64,000 nt of DNA from Camellia lanceoleosa (Eukaryota; Streptophyta; Magnoliopsida; Ericales; Theaceae): NCBI GenBank assembly GCA_025200525.1, contig CM045770.1, positions 132,646,200-132,710,199 on the forward strand, in the 5' to 3' direction. Positions 13,091-26,463 of the stretch are shown piece after piece (positions within the stretch are counted from its first letter, which is position 1; every line of letters starts with the position of its first letter). The translations under genes and the position numbers were made by a program. The notes below the pieces were generated by a model that worked only from the letters and a program-made list of their open reading frames with translations, ran no database searches and was not told the origin of the DNA.

Positions 13091-13592
13091 CGTCTATCCC
13101 ACACGTTCCCGTCTTGCATCTATCGCATGGTCATCTCACGTTGTGCATCTATCATGCACGTCCCCCTCATACTTCTATTGCACAATCATCTCACGTTGTG
13201 CATCTATCACACACGTTCCCTTCGTGCATCTATAGCACGATTATGTCACGCTGTGCATCTATCGCACACGCCCCATCGCATCTATCGCATTATCATCTCA
13301 CGCTGTGCATCGATCGCATGACCATCTCATGGTGTGCATCACACGGACGCTTCCATCGCGCATCTATCGCACGAACATCTCACGCTGTTCATCTATCGCG
13401 ACGCTCCCATCATGCATCTATCGCACAATGATCTCACGCTGTGCATCATTGGCGACGCTCCCATCGCGGCATCCATCGCGACGCTCATCTCACGCCAGCA
13501 TCTATCCCGAACGTTCCCATCGTGCATCTATCACATGATAATCTCACGTTGTGCATCTATCGCCGACGTTCCCATCGTGCATATATCGCACG
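13091..13592. repeat. Minisatellite, zeta
   Basis: About nine 55-bp units. Parts at 13260-13510 are noisy, with CACGCCAGCATC where clean zeta arrays read CACGTTGTGCATC. Confidence 0.93.
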
Positions 13593-13778
13593 ATCAATGA
13601 CAAGAGCCGATGGGCAAGGATGTAAACTACTATTTACCCCATTAACAGCATCAACCAAACTGGAATTTCATATACTTGAAGGGCATTGATTGCCAAATTT
13701 TCAACATTAAGGTGTTAAAATGTTAAATGGTAATAGCAAATGGGGATTTATTAAAATTTATTTTAAAGTATTCTCTAG

Positions 13779-15040
13779 TTAAACTTGAACACTGACCTCT
13801 TCACCTAACGGGTCGTTGAAATGGACAACAAGGTTTCGGCAATAGACAGAAATATTTTAAAAATTATTCGCTCGCTTTTCTTAACTCTTTACTATAGTCA
13901 AGCACTTCACATGCGATTCCCTTTCTTTCGAACAACCAATTCCTAATTCAATCCACCCATCACCTCTAGACTTGAAAAATATAAAATGTGCTTTATTCAA
14001 ATCAAAAGTACCATGACCACTTAACAACATCATTCATACCTTCTATAAAATGCAGCTTCTGAGAAGGGGTATAAAATGCAGGTTCATTTAATATCCAGTC
14101 TAGATGAATACCCCTATTGCAAAACAAATGAGAAATAAAATTAGCTATGCATAGTCATTTTTTTTTAAATGACAAACAGAAAACTATTATACACCAAAAA
14201 ATACTTAATTAACTCACACGAGTTCCGTTGTCAACAAATTTTCAATGAAACATTTAAAGGGTAGGGAAACCTTTTTCTTTTTCAACTATTCGTCAACATC
14301 TTATTCATTGACATCTTGTTCGTTGCCATTCCGCTTTTAATGGAAACAACAAAACTCTAACCGCTATTCTCCTCAAAGCAACCAAGTAATTCGGTTTCCT
14401 TTTGAATTCTACAACAACAAACAACATTACCAACATTCAATATATATATATTTTTAATTTGAAAACATAAATAACAAAACATATACCTTGTGAAATTTTA
14501 GCTTTAGCAAAGACATAATAATTCCACATGATTCTTGACGATAGAAACGCCGCTTTCCAACCTCCCACAAGAGTAGGACATAGAAGGGTTCCCAACAGAC
14601 AAATATCGGGGTCCAAAGATAACATCCTCGACAAAGAAAAAACATAAAGTAATAAACAATAATAATTAATCAATTTAAACATAAACAAAATAGCCAAATT
14701 AATATTTACCAAAATAATTCAATAAAATGATCTTTAATGAAGTGCCACTACCACCTCTTTGACTCCATGTGCAATAATAATTGTTGGCCCATGTCTCCAA
14801 ATTATCCCTATCTTTTCCATAATAATATTAGATTCTTGCACAAAATGAACGCCTATGATGCGCTCATTATTTAAAGTCTTTAATTCATAAAATTGAGCCT
14901 TGGCATCCATAGCATATTTAAAATGGCCAATATTTATTTGAAACATCTTGCCTTGTTCATTCACCAAATCCTTCGCAAAACTAAGTACATCCACAAGAAA
15001 AATAGAGCCCCGATCCCTAACTAATCTATCAAAAGTTTTA
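13779..15040 (-). pseudogene. Kinase/KEN-like pseudogene, zeta
   Basis: Exon A is mostly open (14734-14994), with FAKDLVNEQ-type N-lobe and MDAKAQFYELKT, but shortened near EKIG by noise. Exon B reads DPDICLLGT/GRLE-type text with small indels. Exon C has the zeta-specific TAA in EQDVNE*. Confidence 0.62.
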
Positions 15041-15997
15041 GAACTTAGAGTGTTATCCCATGGATATACGTATCTTCCAGATCACCACCGCTTGCGCTAT
15101 TTTAATTTATTTAAAGGTTTTAACAACTTTAAAGCCTTACATACGGAAACAAGTGAATTTGGACACACGCTTCATAGACACTAATTTTTAGTAGTCAAGT
15201 TGTCGTACCAAAAATGATACGCTGCATTATTACTTTTCCTAAAAGATGGCATATTCCCAATGTTGTTCCGACCAAACCTATCATTAGACAATCATTGATG
15301 ATGTCATACACTCAAGGCGATAATATATACCTCATCTTCAATAGGCCACATCGCCATTGTCCGTAAGTATGTCAAGTACCGCTTATACAATAGCTCCATC
15401 CTACATAGTGGATTTACTTGAGTCTTCCTGCATACTACTGTAACCTATAGAGTCGGGCTTGCATGGAATGCCTTCTGCACTTCCTAGTGACACCAACCCC
15501 GACAATACTACAAATCGAGTAGTTTAGGGAATCCAATTTTAGAAAATCAAATACCGATGGTGTTTATGAATCCGTAAGGCCTTATAGCTATACAACAAGT
15601 TTATATGAATTTTGAAATTTAATAGATTTTACACTAGGAAGTGAAAATGGTAAAATCCTAAACCATGATTTTTTACAAGAAAAATACAAAGAATTTAGAA
15701 AATGGTATTTTGAAAACCATAGTGAATTACAGTTACAACAGCTTAAAATACAGTATTATGCTCATCTGAAGCAACCCTAGCAACTTCAATCGTTTCCTTT
15801 ATGGTATATAGGAAAATATAATGGTTCCATAATCACAAATTAATGTTCTTGAAAATATACAGAAAACTTGGGTAACAATAGATGGCCAAAGTATTACTTT
15901 TGTTCAGCCACCTCCCCAATCATTGGAACTCAGGCCTAGTGAAATTATAAGTTCAAATAGACCACTAGTTATTACATCCCTTGTTGAAACTCCAGAA
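15041..15997 (+). pseudogene. Caulimovirid movement-protein fragment, alpha
   Basis: Noisy type I at 15080-15640, so no long frame survives. The alpha-specific change CAG to TAG (GTAGTTTAGGG near 15525) is present, as in the alpha copies at 44525 and 61648. The 3' 300 bp are clean. Confidence 0.58.
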
Positions 15998-16457
15998 CAT
16001 CTATCCCACACGTTCTCGTCTTTCATCTATCGCATGGTCATATCATGTTGTGCATCTATAGCGCTTCGCTCCTCGCACATCTATTGCACAATCATTTCAC
16101 GTTATGCATCTATCGCACACGCCCTTCGCGGCATTTATAGCACGATCATGTCACGCCAGGCATCTATCGCACACGCTCCCATCGCATCTATCGCACGATC
16201 ATCTCATGTTCTGCATCGATCGCATGACAATCTCACATTGTGCATCTATCACGGACGCTTCCATCGCATCTATCGCACGAACATCTCACATTGTGCATCT
16301 ACCGCAAGACGCTCCCATCATGCCTCTATCGCACAATGATCTCACGTTGTGTATCATTTGCGCACGCTTCCATCGTGCATCCATCGTGCATCCATCGCAC
16401 GTTCATCTCACGTTGTGCATCTATCACGCATGTTCCCATCGTGCATCTATCGCACAA
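15998..16457. repeat. Minisatellite, alpha
   Basis: Heavily noisy type I, with units shortened to about 50 bp. It retains the alpha/delta-specific 11-bp duplication GTGCATCCATC-GTGCATCCATC (about 16374-16397). Confidence 0.93.
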
Positions 16458-16648
16458 TCAATGACAAGAGCTGATGAGCAAGGATGTAAACTAATATTTA
16501 CCCCATTAACAGCATCAACCAAACTGGAATTTCATATACTTCAAGGGCATTGATTGTCAAATTTTAAACATTAAGGTGGTAAAATGTAAAATGGTAGTAG
16601 CAAATGGGGATTTATTATAATTTATTGCAAAGTATTCTCTAATTAAAC

Positions 16649-17917
16649 TTAAACATTGACCTCTTCACCTAACGGGTCGTTGAAATGGACAACAAGGTTT
16701 CGGCAATAGACATAAATATTTTTAAAATCATTCGGTTCGCCTTTTCTTAACTCTTTACTATAGTGAAGCACTTCGCACATGCGATTCCTTTTCTCTTTCA
16801 GAACAACTAATTCCCAATTCAATACATCCATCACCTCTAGACTTGAAGAAATATAAAAATGTGCTTTATTCAAATCAAAAGTACCATGACCACTAACAAC
16901 ATCATTCATACCAACTATAAAATGCAAATTCGAGAAGGGGTATAAAACGCAGGGTCATTTAATATCCAGTCTAGATGAATACACATACTACATAACAAAT
17001 GAGAAATTAAATAGCTACGCATAATCATTTTTTTTTTAAATGATAAACAAAAAAACTATTATAAACCACAAAATACTTAATTAACTCACACGAGTTCCAT
17101 TGTCGACAAATTTTCAGTGAAACATTTAAAGGACAGGGAAACCTTTTGCTTTTTCAACTATTCGTCGACATCTAATTCATTGACATCTTGTTCGCCATTC
17201 CGCTTTTAATGGATACAACAAAACTCTAACCATCATTCTCCTCAAAGCTTACCAAGTCATTTCGCTTTCTTTTGAATTCTACAACAACAAACAACATTAG
17301 CAAAATTCAATATATACATATATATTTTTAAATTTGAAAAACATAAATAACAAAACATATACCTTGTGAACTTTTAGCTTTAGCAACACATAATAATTCC
17401 GCATGATTCTTGACGATAGAAACGTTGCTTTCCAACCTCCGACAATAAAAGGACACAGAAAGGTTTCTAGCGACAAATCCGGAGTCCAAAGATAACATCC
17501 TCGCGATAAAGAAAAACATTAAGTAATAAACAATAATAATTAATCAATTTAAACATAAACGAAATAGCCAAATTCATATTTACCAAAATAATTCAATAAA
17601 ATGATCTTTAATGTAGTGCCAATAGCTACCCCTTTGGCTCCATGTGCAATAAGTATTGTTGGCCCATGTCTCCAAATTATCTCCAATCTTTTTCCATAAT
17701 AATATTAGATCTCTGCACAAAATGAACGCCTATGATGCTTCATTATTTTAAGTCTTTAATTCCTAAAATTGGGCCTTGGCATCCATAGCATTTTTAAAAT
17801 GGCCAATTCTTATTTCAAACATCTTGCCTTGTTTATTCACCGAATCCTCCGCAAACAAAGTACATCCACTAGAAAAATAGAGCCCCTGATCCCAAACTAA
17901 TCTATCAAAAGTTTTAG
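16649..17917 (-). pseudogene. Kinase/KEN-like pseudogene, alpha
   Basis: The C-terminal exon is open at 16649-16927 and ends GEEVNV as in the first alpha copy. Exon B is open within 17328-17519 (RRLESNVSIVKNHAELLC). Exon A is degraded (ATAGCTACC, QF*ELK-like CCTAAAATTG near 17763). Confidence 0.63.
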
Positions 17918-18794
17918 AACTTAGAGTGTTGTCCCATGGATATACGTATCTTCAAGGATCACCACCATTTACAGTTATTTCTAGAATTTATTTAAGGGTT
18001 TTAATAACTTTAAACACTTACGCATTTAAAAACAAAGTGAATTAGGACACACCTTAATAGACACTAATCTTTTCAAGAGTCAAGTTGTTGTGCCAAAAAT
18101 GATACCTTGGTAGAATATTACTTTTCCGTAAAGATGGCGATTCCCAATGCTATTCCAAATAGACCCATCATTAGACAATCATTGGATGATGTCATGCACT
18201 CAAGGCGGTAATGTATACCTCACATTCAATAGGCCACATCGCCATTGTCCGTATATGTCAAGTACCGCTTATAGAACTGCCCATCCTATAGAGTGGATCT
18301 ACCCGAGTCTTCCAGATAATCTACTTCAAAACCTATAGAGTCACTTTACAAGGAATGCCTTCCGCACTCCTAGTGACACCAACCCCGACAATACTATGCA
18401 TCCAAAGAGTTCAGTGAATCCAATTTTCAAAAATCAAATACCGATGGTGTTTATGAATCCGTAGGCCTTATAGCCCTACAAATAGTTTATATGAATTTCA
18501 AATTTAATGGATTTTACACCGAAGTTAAAATCGTAAAATCCCAAACCAGATTTTTACAGAAAAATGCGTAAATTTAGAAAATGGTATTTTGAAAACCATA
18601 GTGAATTACGGTTGCAACAACTTAAAATTTGGTATTATGCTCATCTAGAGCAACACCAAAGAACTTCATTCTTTTCCTTTATGGTATAAGGAATATAATG
18701 GTTCCGTAATCACCGAACCATTGGAACTCAAGCCTAGTAGAATTATAAGTTCAAATAAACCACTAGTTATTACGCCTTTGTTGAAAGTCCGTAA
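17918..18794 (+). pseudogene. Caulimovirid movement-protein fragment, beta
   Basis: Noisy type I from about 18030 onward. The diagnostic hairpin filler reads GGTTCCGTAATCACCGAACC, the noisy equivalent of the clean inverted repeat. No reading frame above about 65 codons remains in the movement-protein part. Confidence 0.57.
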
Positions 18795-19198
18795 CGCCTA
18801 TCCCATGTTCTCTGCTCGCCTTACATCTATCGACGATCATCACACATTGTGCACCTATCGCAAGACGCCCCCTTATGCAATCAGAAGCACAATCATCTCA
18901 TGTTGTCCATCTATTGCATGTGTTCCTCGCATCTATAGCACGCATTATCTCACGCCAGGCATCTATCGCACGCTGTTCCGCCTTATCAGGCTTCTATCGC
19001 ACGCATCATCTCACGCCAGCATCGCTCGCGACGACCATCTCACGCCAGCATCTATCACGACATTCCCATCGCATATCTATCGCACGATCATCTAACATTG
19101 TGCATCTATCATGCACGCTCCCTTCATGCATCTATCACACGAAGATCTCACGCCAGCGCCATTGGCGACGCTCCCATCGCAGATCTATCGCATTCGCA
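18795..19198. repeat. Minisatellite, beta
   Basis: About seven units, almost all noisy. CACGCCAGCATC recurs in place of CACGTTGTGCATC at about 19010 and 19041. Confidence 0.92.
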
Positions 19199-19383
19199 TC
19201 AATGACAAGAGTTGATGGGCAAGGAGGTAAACTAATATTTACCACATTAACGACATCAACCAAACTGCAATTTCATATACTTCAAGGGGGTTGATTGTCA
19301 AATTTTAAACATTAAGGTGGAAAAATATAAAATGGAAATAGCAAAAAGGGATTTATTATAATTTTTTGAAAAGTATTCTCTAA

Positions 19384-20658
19384 TTAAACTTGAACATCGA
19401 CCTCTTCACCTAACGGACGCTGAAATGGACAACAAGGTTTCGCAATAGATGTAAATATTTTTAAAATCAATCAGTTTGCCTTTTCTTGACTCTTTATTAT
19501 AGTAAAGCACTTCGCACATGCGATTCCCTTTCTGTTTCGGAACAACTAATTGCCAATTCAATACACCCATCACCTCTAGACGGGAAGAAAAATAAAAATA
19601 TGCTTTATTCAAATGAAAAGTACCATTACCACTTAACAACATCATTCATACTATCTATAAAATACACTTTTGAGAAGGGGTATAAAATGCAGGTCATCTA
19701 ATGTGCGCTTGATGAATACCCCAACTGCAAAAGAACTGAGAAACTAAATTAGCTATGCAGAATTATTTTTTTAAAATGGCAAAGAAAAAAACTATTATAA
19801 ACCTCAAAATACTTAATTAACTCACACGAGTTCCATTGTCGACAAATTTTCAATGAAATGTTTAAAGGGTAGGGAAACCTTTTGCTTTTTCAACTATTTG
19901 CCGACATCTTGTTCAAGGACATCTTGTTCGCTGCCATTCCATTTTAATGGAAATAACAAAACTCTAACCATCATTCTCCTCAAAGCAACCAAGTCACTTT
20001 TGATTTCCTTTTGAATTCTAAAACAACAAACAACATTACAAAAATTCAAAATTTTATTTTTCTTCTAAACAAATTTGAAAAACATAAATAATCTAAACAT
20101 ATACCTTGTGAAGTTTTTGCTTTAGCAACACATAATAATTTCAAGACAATTCTTGACGACGTAAACGCTACTTTCCAACCTCCCACAATAGTAGGACACA
20201 AAAGGGTTCCAAGCATACAAATACCGGAGTCCAAAGATAACATCCTCGACAAAGAAAAACATTAAGTAATAAACAATAATAATTTATCAATTTCAACATA
20301 AACATAATAGCCAACTTAATATTTATCTAAATAATTCAATAAAATGAACTTTAATGAGGTGCCACCGGCTACCTCTTTGACTCCATGTGCAATAATAATT
20401 GTTAGCCCATGTCTCCAAATTATCTCCAATCTTTTCCATAACAATATCAGATCCTTGCACAAAATGAACGTCTATGATGCGTTCATTATTTAAAGTCTTT
20501 AATTCATAAAATTGAGCCTTGGCATCCTTAGCATTTTTAAAATGGCCAATACTTAATTGAAACATCTTGCCTTGCTCATTCACCAAATCATCCGCAAACG
20601 AAGATATCCACTAGAAAAATAGAGCCCCTGATCCCGAACTAATCTATCAAAAGTTTCA
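19384..20658 (-). pseudogene. Kinase/KEN-like pseudogene, beta
   Basis: The C-terminal exon is open in part (19406-19645, FHLNKAYFYFSSRLEVMG). Exon A is open at 20323-20586 and matches 4254-4517 almost residue for residue, which supports HOR-level homogenisation. Exons B and C are noisy. Confidence 0.63.
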
Positions 20659-21623
20659 GAACTTAAAGTGTTATCCCATGGATATACGTATCTTCCAGGA
20701 TCACCATCTTTTGCCGTTATTTGCAGAATTTATTTAAAGGTTTTAACAACTTTAAACCCTTACATACGGAAACAGAGTGAATTAGGACACACAGTCTTGA
20801 TAGACACTAATATTTTTAGTAGTCAAGTTGCTATGCCAAAAATGATACCTTGGCAGAATATTACTTTTCCAGAAAGATGGCATATTCCCAATGTATGTTC
20901 ACCAGATCTATCATTAGACAATCATTGATGATGTCATACTCAAGGCGTAATGTATACCTCACCTTCAATAGGCCACATCGCCATTGTCCGTAACTATGTC
21001 AAGCACCGCTTATAGAATGTACTCCATCCTACGAGTGGATTTACCTAAGCCTTCTAGATACTACTTCGTAACCTATAGAGTCGCCTTGCAAGGAATGCCT
21101 TCTGCATCTCTTAGTGACACCAACCCCGACAATACTACAGATCCAAGAGTTCAGTGGAATCCAATTTTCGTAAAAATCAAATACCACATGGTGTTTATGA
21201 ATCCGTATATTTTATAGCCCTACAACAAGTTTATATGAATTTTGAAATTTTATGGGTTTTACACCAGAAGTGAAAATCGAAATCCTAAAAACCAAAGATT
21301 TTTTACAGAAAAATACAGAGAATTTAGAAAATGGTATTTTGAAAACCGTAGTGAATTACAATTACAACAAATTTTAAAATACAAGATATGCTCATCTAAA
21401 GCAACACCAAAGATCTTCAATCTTTTCCTTTACTGTATATAGGAAAATATAATGGTTCTAGAATCGCAAATTAATGTTCTAGAAAATATACGTAAAACTT
21501 GGGTAACAACAGATGGCCAAAGTGTTACTGCTCATCCACCTCCCCAATCATTGGAACTCAAGCCTAGTGCAATTATAAGTTCAAATAAACCACTAGTTAT
21601 TACAGGTTTGTTCAAACCCGTAA
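20659..21623 (+). pseudogene. Caulimovirid movement-protein fragment, gamma
   Basis: Clean and open to about 20890 (20668-20928: LSHGYTYLPGSPSF to NITFPERWHIPN), then noisy type I, with CAG-containing words turned into CGT or CGC and the frame lost. Confidence 0.62.
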
Positions 21624-22126
21624 CGCCCGTCCCACACGCTCCCGCCTTGCATCTATCGCACGGTCACCTCACGCCAGCATCTATGGTGCACATCCTCATA
21701 AATCTATTGCACAATCATCTCACGCCAGCATCTATCGCACACGCTCCTTCGCGGCATCTATAGCATGAGCATGTCACGCCAGGCATCTATCGCACACGCT
21801 CCCATCGCGGCATCTATCGCACGATCATCTCACATTGTGCATCGATCGCACGCACCATCTCACAAGGTGCATCCGTCACGGACGCTTCCATCGCATCTAT
21901 CGCAAAGAAAATCTCAGTTGTTCATCTATCGCCAAGACGCTCCGACATCATGCATCTATCGCACAATGATCTCACGCAGCATCATTGGCGACGCTCCCAT
22001 CGCGGCATCCATCGCAGTTCATCTCACGCTGCATCTATCGCCAAGACGCTCCCATCGCATCTATCACGTGATAATCTCACATTGCGCATCTATGGCCCAC
22101 GTTCCCATCGTGTATCTATTGCACGA
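21624..22126. repeat. Minisatellite, gamma
   Basis: About nine units, noisy type I throughout. Good contrast with the clean gamma array at 51185-51691. Confidence 0.93.
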
Positions 22127-22324
22127 TCAATGACAAAAGCTGATGGGCAAGGATGTAAACTAATATTTACCCCATTAACAGCAGCAACCAAATTGGAATT
22201 TCATATACTTCCAGGGCATTGATTGTCAAATTTTAAACATTAAGGTGTTAAAATGTAAAATGGTAATGGCAAATGGGGATTTATTATAATTTGTTATTAT
22301 AATTTGTTGTAAAGTTTTCTCTAA

Positions 22325-23586
22325 TTAAACTTGAACACTGACGTCTTCACCTAACGGGTTGTTGAAATGGACAACAAGGTTTCCGCAATAGATAGAAATA
22401 TTTTTAAAATTATTCCGTACGGCTGTTCTTAAGTCTTTACTATAGTCAAGCACTTCACACATGTGATTCGCTTTCTGCTACGAAACAACTAATTCCCAAT
22501 TCAATACACCCATCACCTCTAGACCTCAAGAAATATAAAAATGTGCTTTATTCAAATCAAAAGTACCATGACCACTTAACAACATCATTCATACCATCTA
22601 TAAAATGCAACTTCGAAGGGTATAAAACGACGCTCATTTAATATCCAAATTAGATGAATACCCCAATTGCAAAACAAATGAGAAATTAAATTAGCTATGG
22701 ATAGTCATTTTTTTTAAATGACAAACAAAAAACTATTATAAACCACAAAATACTTAATTAACTCACACGAAGTTCCGTTGTTGACAAATTTTCAATGAAA
22801 CATTTAAAGGGTAGGGAAACCTTTTTCTTTTTCAACTATTCGTCGACATCTTATTCGCTGACATCTTGTTCATTGCCATTCCGCTTTTAATGGAAACAAC
22901 AAAACTCCAACCATCGCTTCCTCAAAGCAACCAAGTCATTTCGTTTCCTTTTGAATTCTACAACGACAAACAACATTACTAACATTCAATATATATACAT
23001 TAAATTTGAAAACATAAATAGCAAAAAATATGCCTTGTGAACTTTTAGCTTTAGCAAAGACATAATAATTTCAAGATGATTCTTGACGATAGAAACGCTG
23101 CTTCCAACCTCCTACAATAGTAGGACACGTATGGGTTCCTAGCGTACAAATATCGAGTCCAAAGATAACATCCTCGCGATAAAGAAAAAACATTAAGTAA
23201 TAAACAATAATAATTAATCAATTTAAACATAAACAAAATAGCCAAATTAATATTTACCAAAATAATTCAATAAATGATCTTTAATGAAGTGCCACCACCA
23301 CCTCTTTGACTCCATGTACAATAATAATTGTTGGCCCGTGTCTCCAAATTATCTCCAATCTTTTCCATAATAATATTAGATTCTTGCACAAAATGAACGC
23401 CTATGATGCTCATTATTTAAAGTCTTTAATTCCTAAAATTGACCCTTGGCATCCATAGCATTTTTAAAATGGCCAATATTTATTTGAAACATCTTGCCTT
23501 GTTCATTCACCAAATCCTCCGCAAACGAAGTACATCCACTAGAAAAATAGAGCCCCTGATCCCAAACTAATCTATCAAAAGTTTTG
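22325..23586 (-). pseudogene. Kinase/KEN-like pseudogene, gamma
   Basis: The C-terminal exon is noisy (22420-22630) and without a long frame. Exon A is readable at 23433-23654 and stops at the gamma-specific QF*. The N-terminal reading runs across the junction into antisense viral sequence at 23587. Confidence 0.6.
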
Positions 23587-24550
23587 GAACTTAGAGTGTT
23601 ATCCCATGGATATAAGTATCTTCCAGGATCACCACTGTTTGCAGTTATTTCCATAATTTATTTAAAGGTTTTAATAATTTTAAAGTCTTACATAAGGAAA
23701 CAGATTGAATTTGGACACATAGTCTTCATAGACAATAATCTTTTTAGTAGTCAAGTTGTTGTGCCAAAAATGATACCTTGGCAGAATATTACCTTTCCGA
23801 AAAGATGGCATATTCCCAATGTTGTTCCGGCCAGATCTATCATTAGACAATCATTGGATGATGTCATATGCACTCAAGGCGTAATGTATACCTTATCTTC
23901 AATAGGCCACATCAAGAATTGTGCGTAGTATGTCAAGTACCGCTTATAGAATAGCTGCATGCTACATAGTGGATTTATCTCAGTCTTCTAGACCGTCTAC
24001 TTCAAAAACTATAGAGTCAGTCTTGCAAGGAATGCCTTCCAGACCTCCTAGTGACACCAACCTTGACAATACTACAGATTCAGTAGTTCAGGGAATCCAA
24101 TTTTTAGAAAATCAAATACCACATGGTGTTTATGAATCCAGAAGGCCTTATAGCCCTACAAAAAGCGATATGAATTTTGAAATTTAATGGATTTTACACC
24201 AGGAAGTGAAAATCGTAAAATCTTAAACCATGATTTTTTATAGGAGAAATATAGAGAATTTAGAAAATGGTATTTTGAAAACCATAGTGAATTACAGTTA
24301 GAATAACTTAAAATACAGTATTATGCTCATCTAAAGCAACACCAAGCCTTCAATCTTTTCCTTTATGGTATATAGGAAAATATAATGGTTCCGTAATCGC
24401 AAATTAATGTTCTTGAAAATATACAAAAACTTGGGTAACAACAGATGGCCGAGTATTACTGCTCATCCACCTCCCCAATCATTGAACTCGCCTAGTTTAA
24501 TTATAAGTTCAAATAAACCTCTAGTTATTACATCCCCGCTGAAACTCCAA
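23587..24550 (+). pseudogene. Caulimovirid movement-protein fragment, delta
   Basis: Two open pieces, 23584-23928 and 23921-24187, belong to one frame broken by a noisy patch at 23870-23960. Motifs VIDNNLFSSQ-like, PKMIPWQNITF and NQIPHGVYESRRPYSP are seen. The last 200 bp are noisy again. Confidence 0.65.
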
Positions 24551-24988
24551 CATCTATCGCACGGCCATCTCACGCTGTGCATCCATCGCGCACGTCTCCC
24601 TCATATATCTATTGCACAATCATCTCACGTTATGTATCTATCACACACGTTCCCTTCATGCATTTATAGCACGATCATGTCACATTGTGCATCTATCGCA
24701 CACGTTCCAATCGTTCATCTATCGCATGATCATCTCATGTTGTGCATCGATCGCACGACCATCTCACGCTGTTCATCTATCACTTAACATTTCCATCATG
24801 CATCTATCGCACTAACATCTCACGCTGCGCATCTATCGCACGTTCCCATCATGCATCTGTTGTACAATGATCTCACGTTGTGCATCATTGGCTCACATTC
24901 CCATCATGCATCCATCGTGCATCCATCACACGTTCATCTCACGTTGTTCATCTATCGTGCACGTTCCCATCGTGCATCTATCGCACGA
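24551..24988. repeat. Minisatellite, delta (full)
   Basis: About eight 55-bp units, mostly clean apart from a patch at 24770-24900. It includes the alpha/delta 11-bp duplication (24908-24930) that the delta' copies have lost by deletion. Confidence 0.93.
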
Positions 24989-25179
24989 TCAATGACAAGA
25001 GCTGATGGGCAAGGATGTAAACTAATATTTACCCCATTAACAGCATCAACCAAACTGGAATTTCATATACTTCAAGGGCATTGATTGTCAAATTTTAAAC
25101 ATTAAGGTGGTAAAATGTAAAATGGTAATAGCAAATGGGGATTTATTATAATTTATTGTAAAGTATTCTCTAATTAAAC

Positions 25180-26463
25180 TTAAACACTGACCTGTTCACC
25201 TAACGGGTCGTTGAAATGGACAACAAGGTTTCGGCAATAGACAGAAATATTTTTAAAATCATTCGGTTCGCCTTTTCTTTACTCTTTACTATAGTCAAGC
25301 ACTTCGCACATGCGATTCCCTTTCTCTTTCGAAACAACTAATTCCCAATTCAATACACCCATCACCTCTAGACTTCAAGAAATATAAAAATGTTCTTTAT
25401 TCAAATCAAAAGTACCATGACCACTAACAACATCATTCATACTATCTATAAAATGCAGATTCTGAGAAGGGGTATAAAACGCAGGGTCTTTTAATATCCA
25501 GTCTAGATGAATACCCCTACTACAAAACAAATGAGAAATTAAATTAGCTATGCATAATCATTTTTTTTTTTAAATGAGAAACAAAAAACTATTAGAAACC
25601 ACAAAATACTTAATTAACTCACGCGAGTTCCATTGTCGACAAATTTTCAACGAAACATTTAAAGGGTAGGGAAACCTTTTCCTTTTTCAACTATTCGTCG
25701 ACATCTTATTCGTTGACATCCTGTTCGTTGCCATTCCATTTTAATGGAAACAACAAAACCCTAACCATCATTTTCCTCAAAGCAACAAAGTCATTTCTGG
25801 TTTCCCTTTTGAATTCTACAACAACAAACAACATTACCAAATTTCAATACATATATATATATATATATATTAAATTTGAAAAACATAAATAACAAAACAT
25901 ATGCCTTGTGAACTTTTAGCTTTAGCAACACATAATAATTTCACACGATTCTTGACTATAGAAACGCTGCTTTCCAACCTCCCACAATAGCAGGACACAG
26001 AAAGGTTCATAGCGCATAAATATCGAGTCCAAAGATAACATCCCTGTGACAAAAAAAAAAAAAAAATTAAGTAATTAACAATAATAATTAATCAATTTAA
26101 ACATAAACAAAATAGCCAAATTAATATTTACCAAAATAACTCAATAATATGATCTTTAATGAAGTGCCACCAGCTACCCCTTTTGCTCCATGTGCAACAA
26201 TAATTTATGGGCCATGTCTCCAAATTATCTCCAATCTTTTCCATAATAATATCATATCCTTGCACAAAATGAACGTCTATGATGCGCTCATTATTTAAAG
26301 TCTTTAATTCCTAAAATTGAGCCTTGGCATCCATAGCATTTTTAAAATGGCCAATACTTATTTCAAACATCTTGCCTTGTTTATTCACCAAATCCTCCGC
26401 AAACGAAGTACATCCACTAGAAAAAAGAGCCCCTGATCCCGAACTAATCTATCAAAAGTTTTA
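25180..26463 (-). pseudogene. Kinase/KEN-like pseudogene, delta (full)
   Basis: All four exons are present. The KEN-like exon is stopped by the delta-specific TAA in YSKE*RKGEP (TCTTTACTCTTTAC near 25280) and exon A by QF*ELK (near 26309). Exon B is at about 25909-26042. A (TA)n tract of about 20 bp lies in intron 2 (25852-25871). Confidence 0.65.

Larger units (their letters stand above)
1853..17917. repeat. HOR copy 1 (beta-gamma-delta'-epsilon-zeta-alpha)
   Basis: Six monomers start at 1853, 4590, 7514, 9451, 12121 and 15041. The copy is 16,065 bp long because its delta unit (7514-9450) carries the delta' deletion. It contains several noisy type I patches. Confidence 0.9.
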
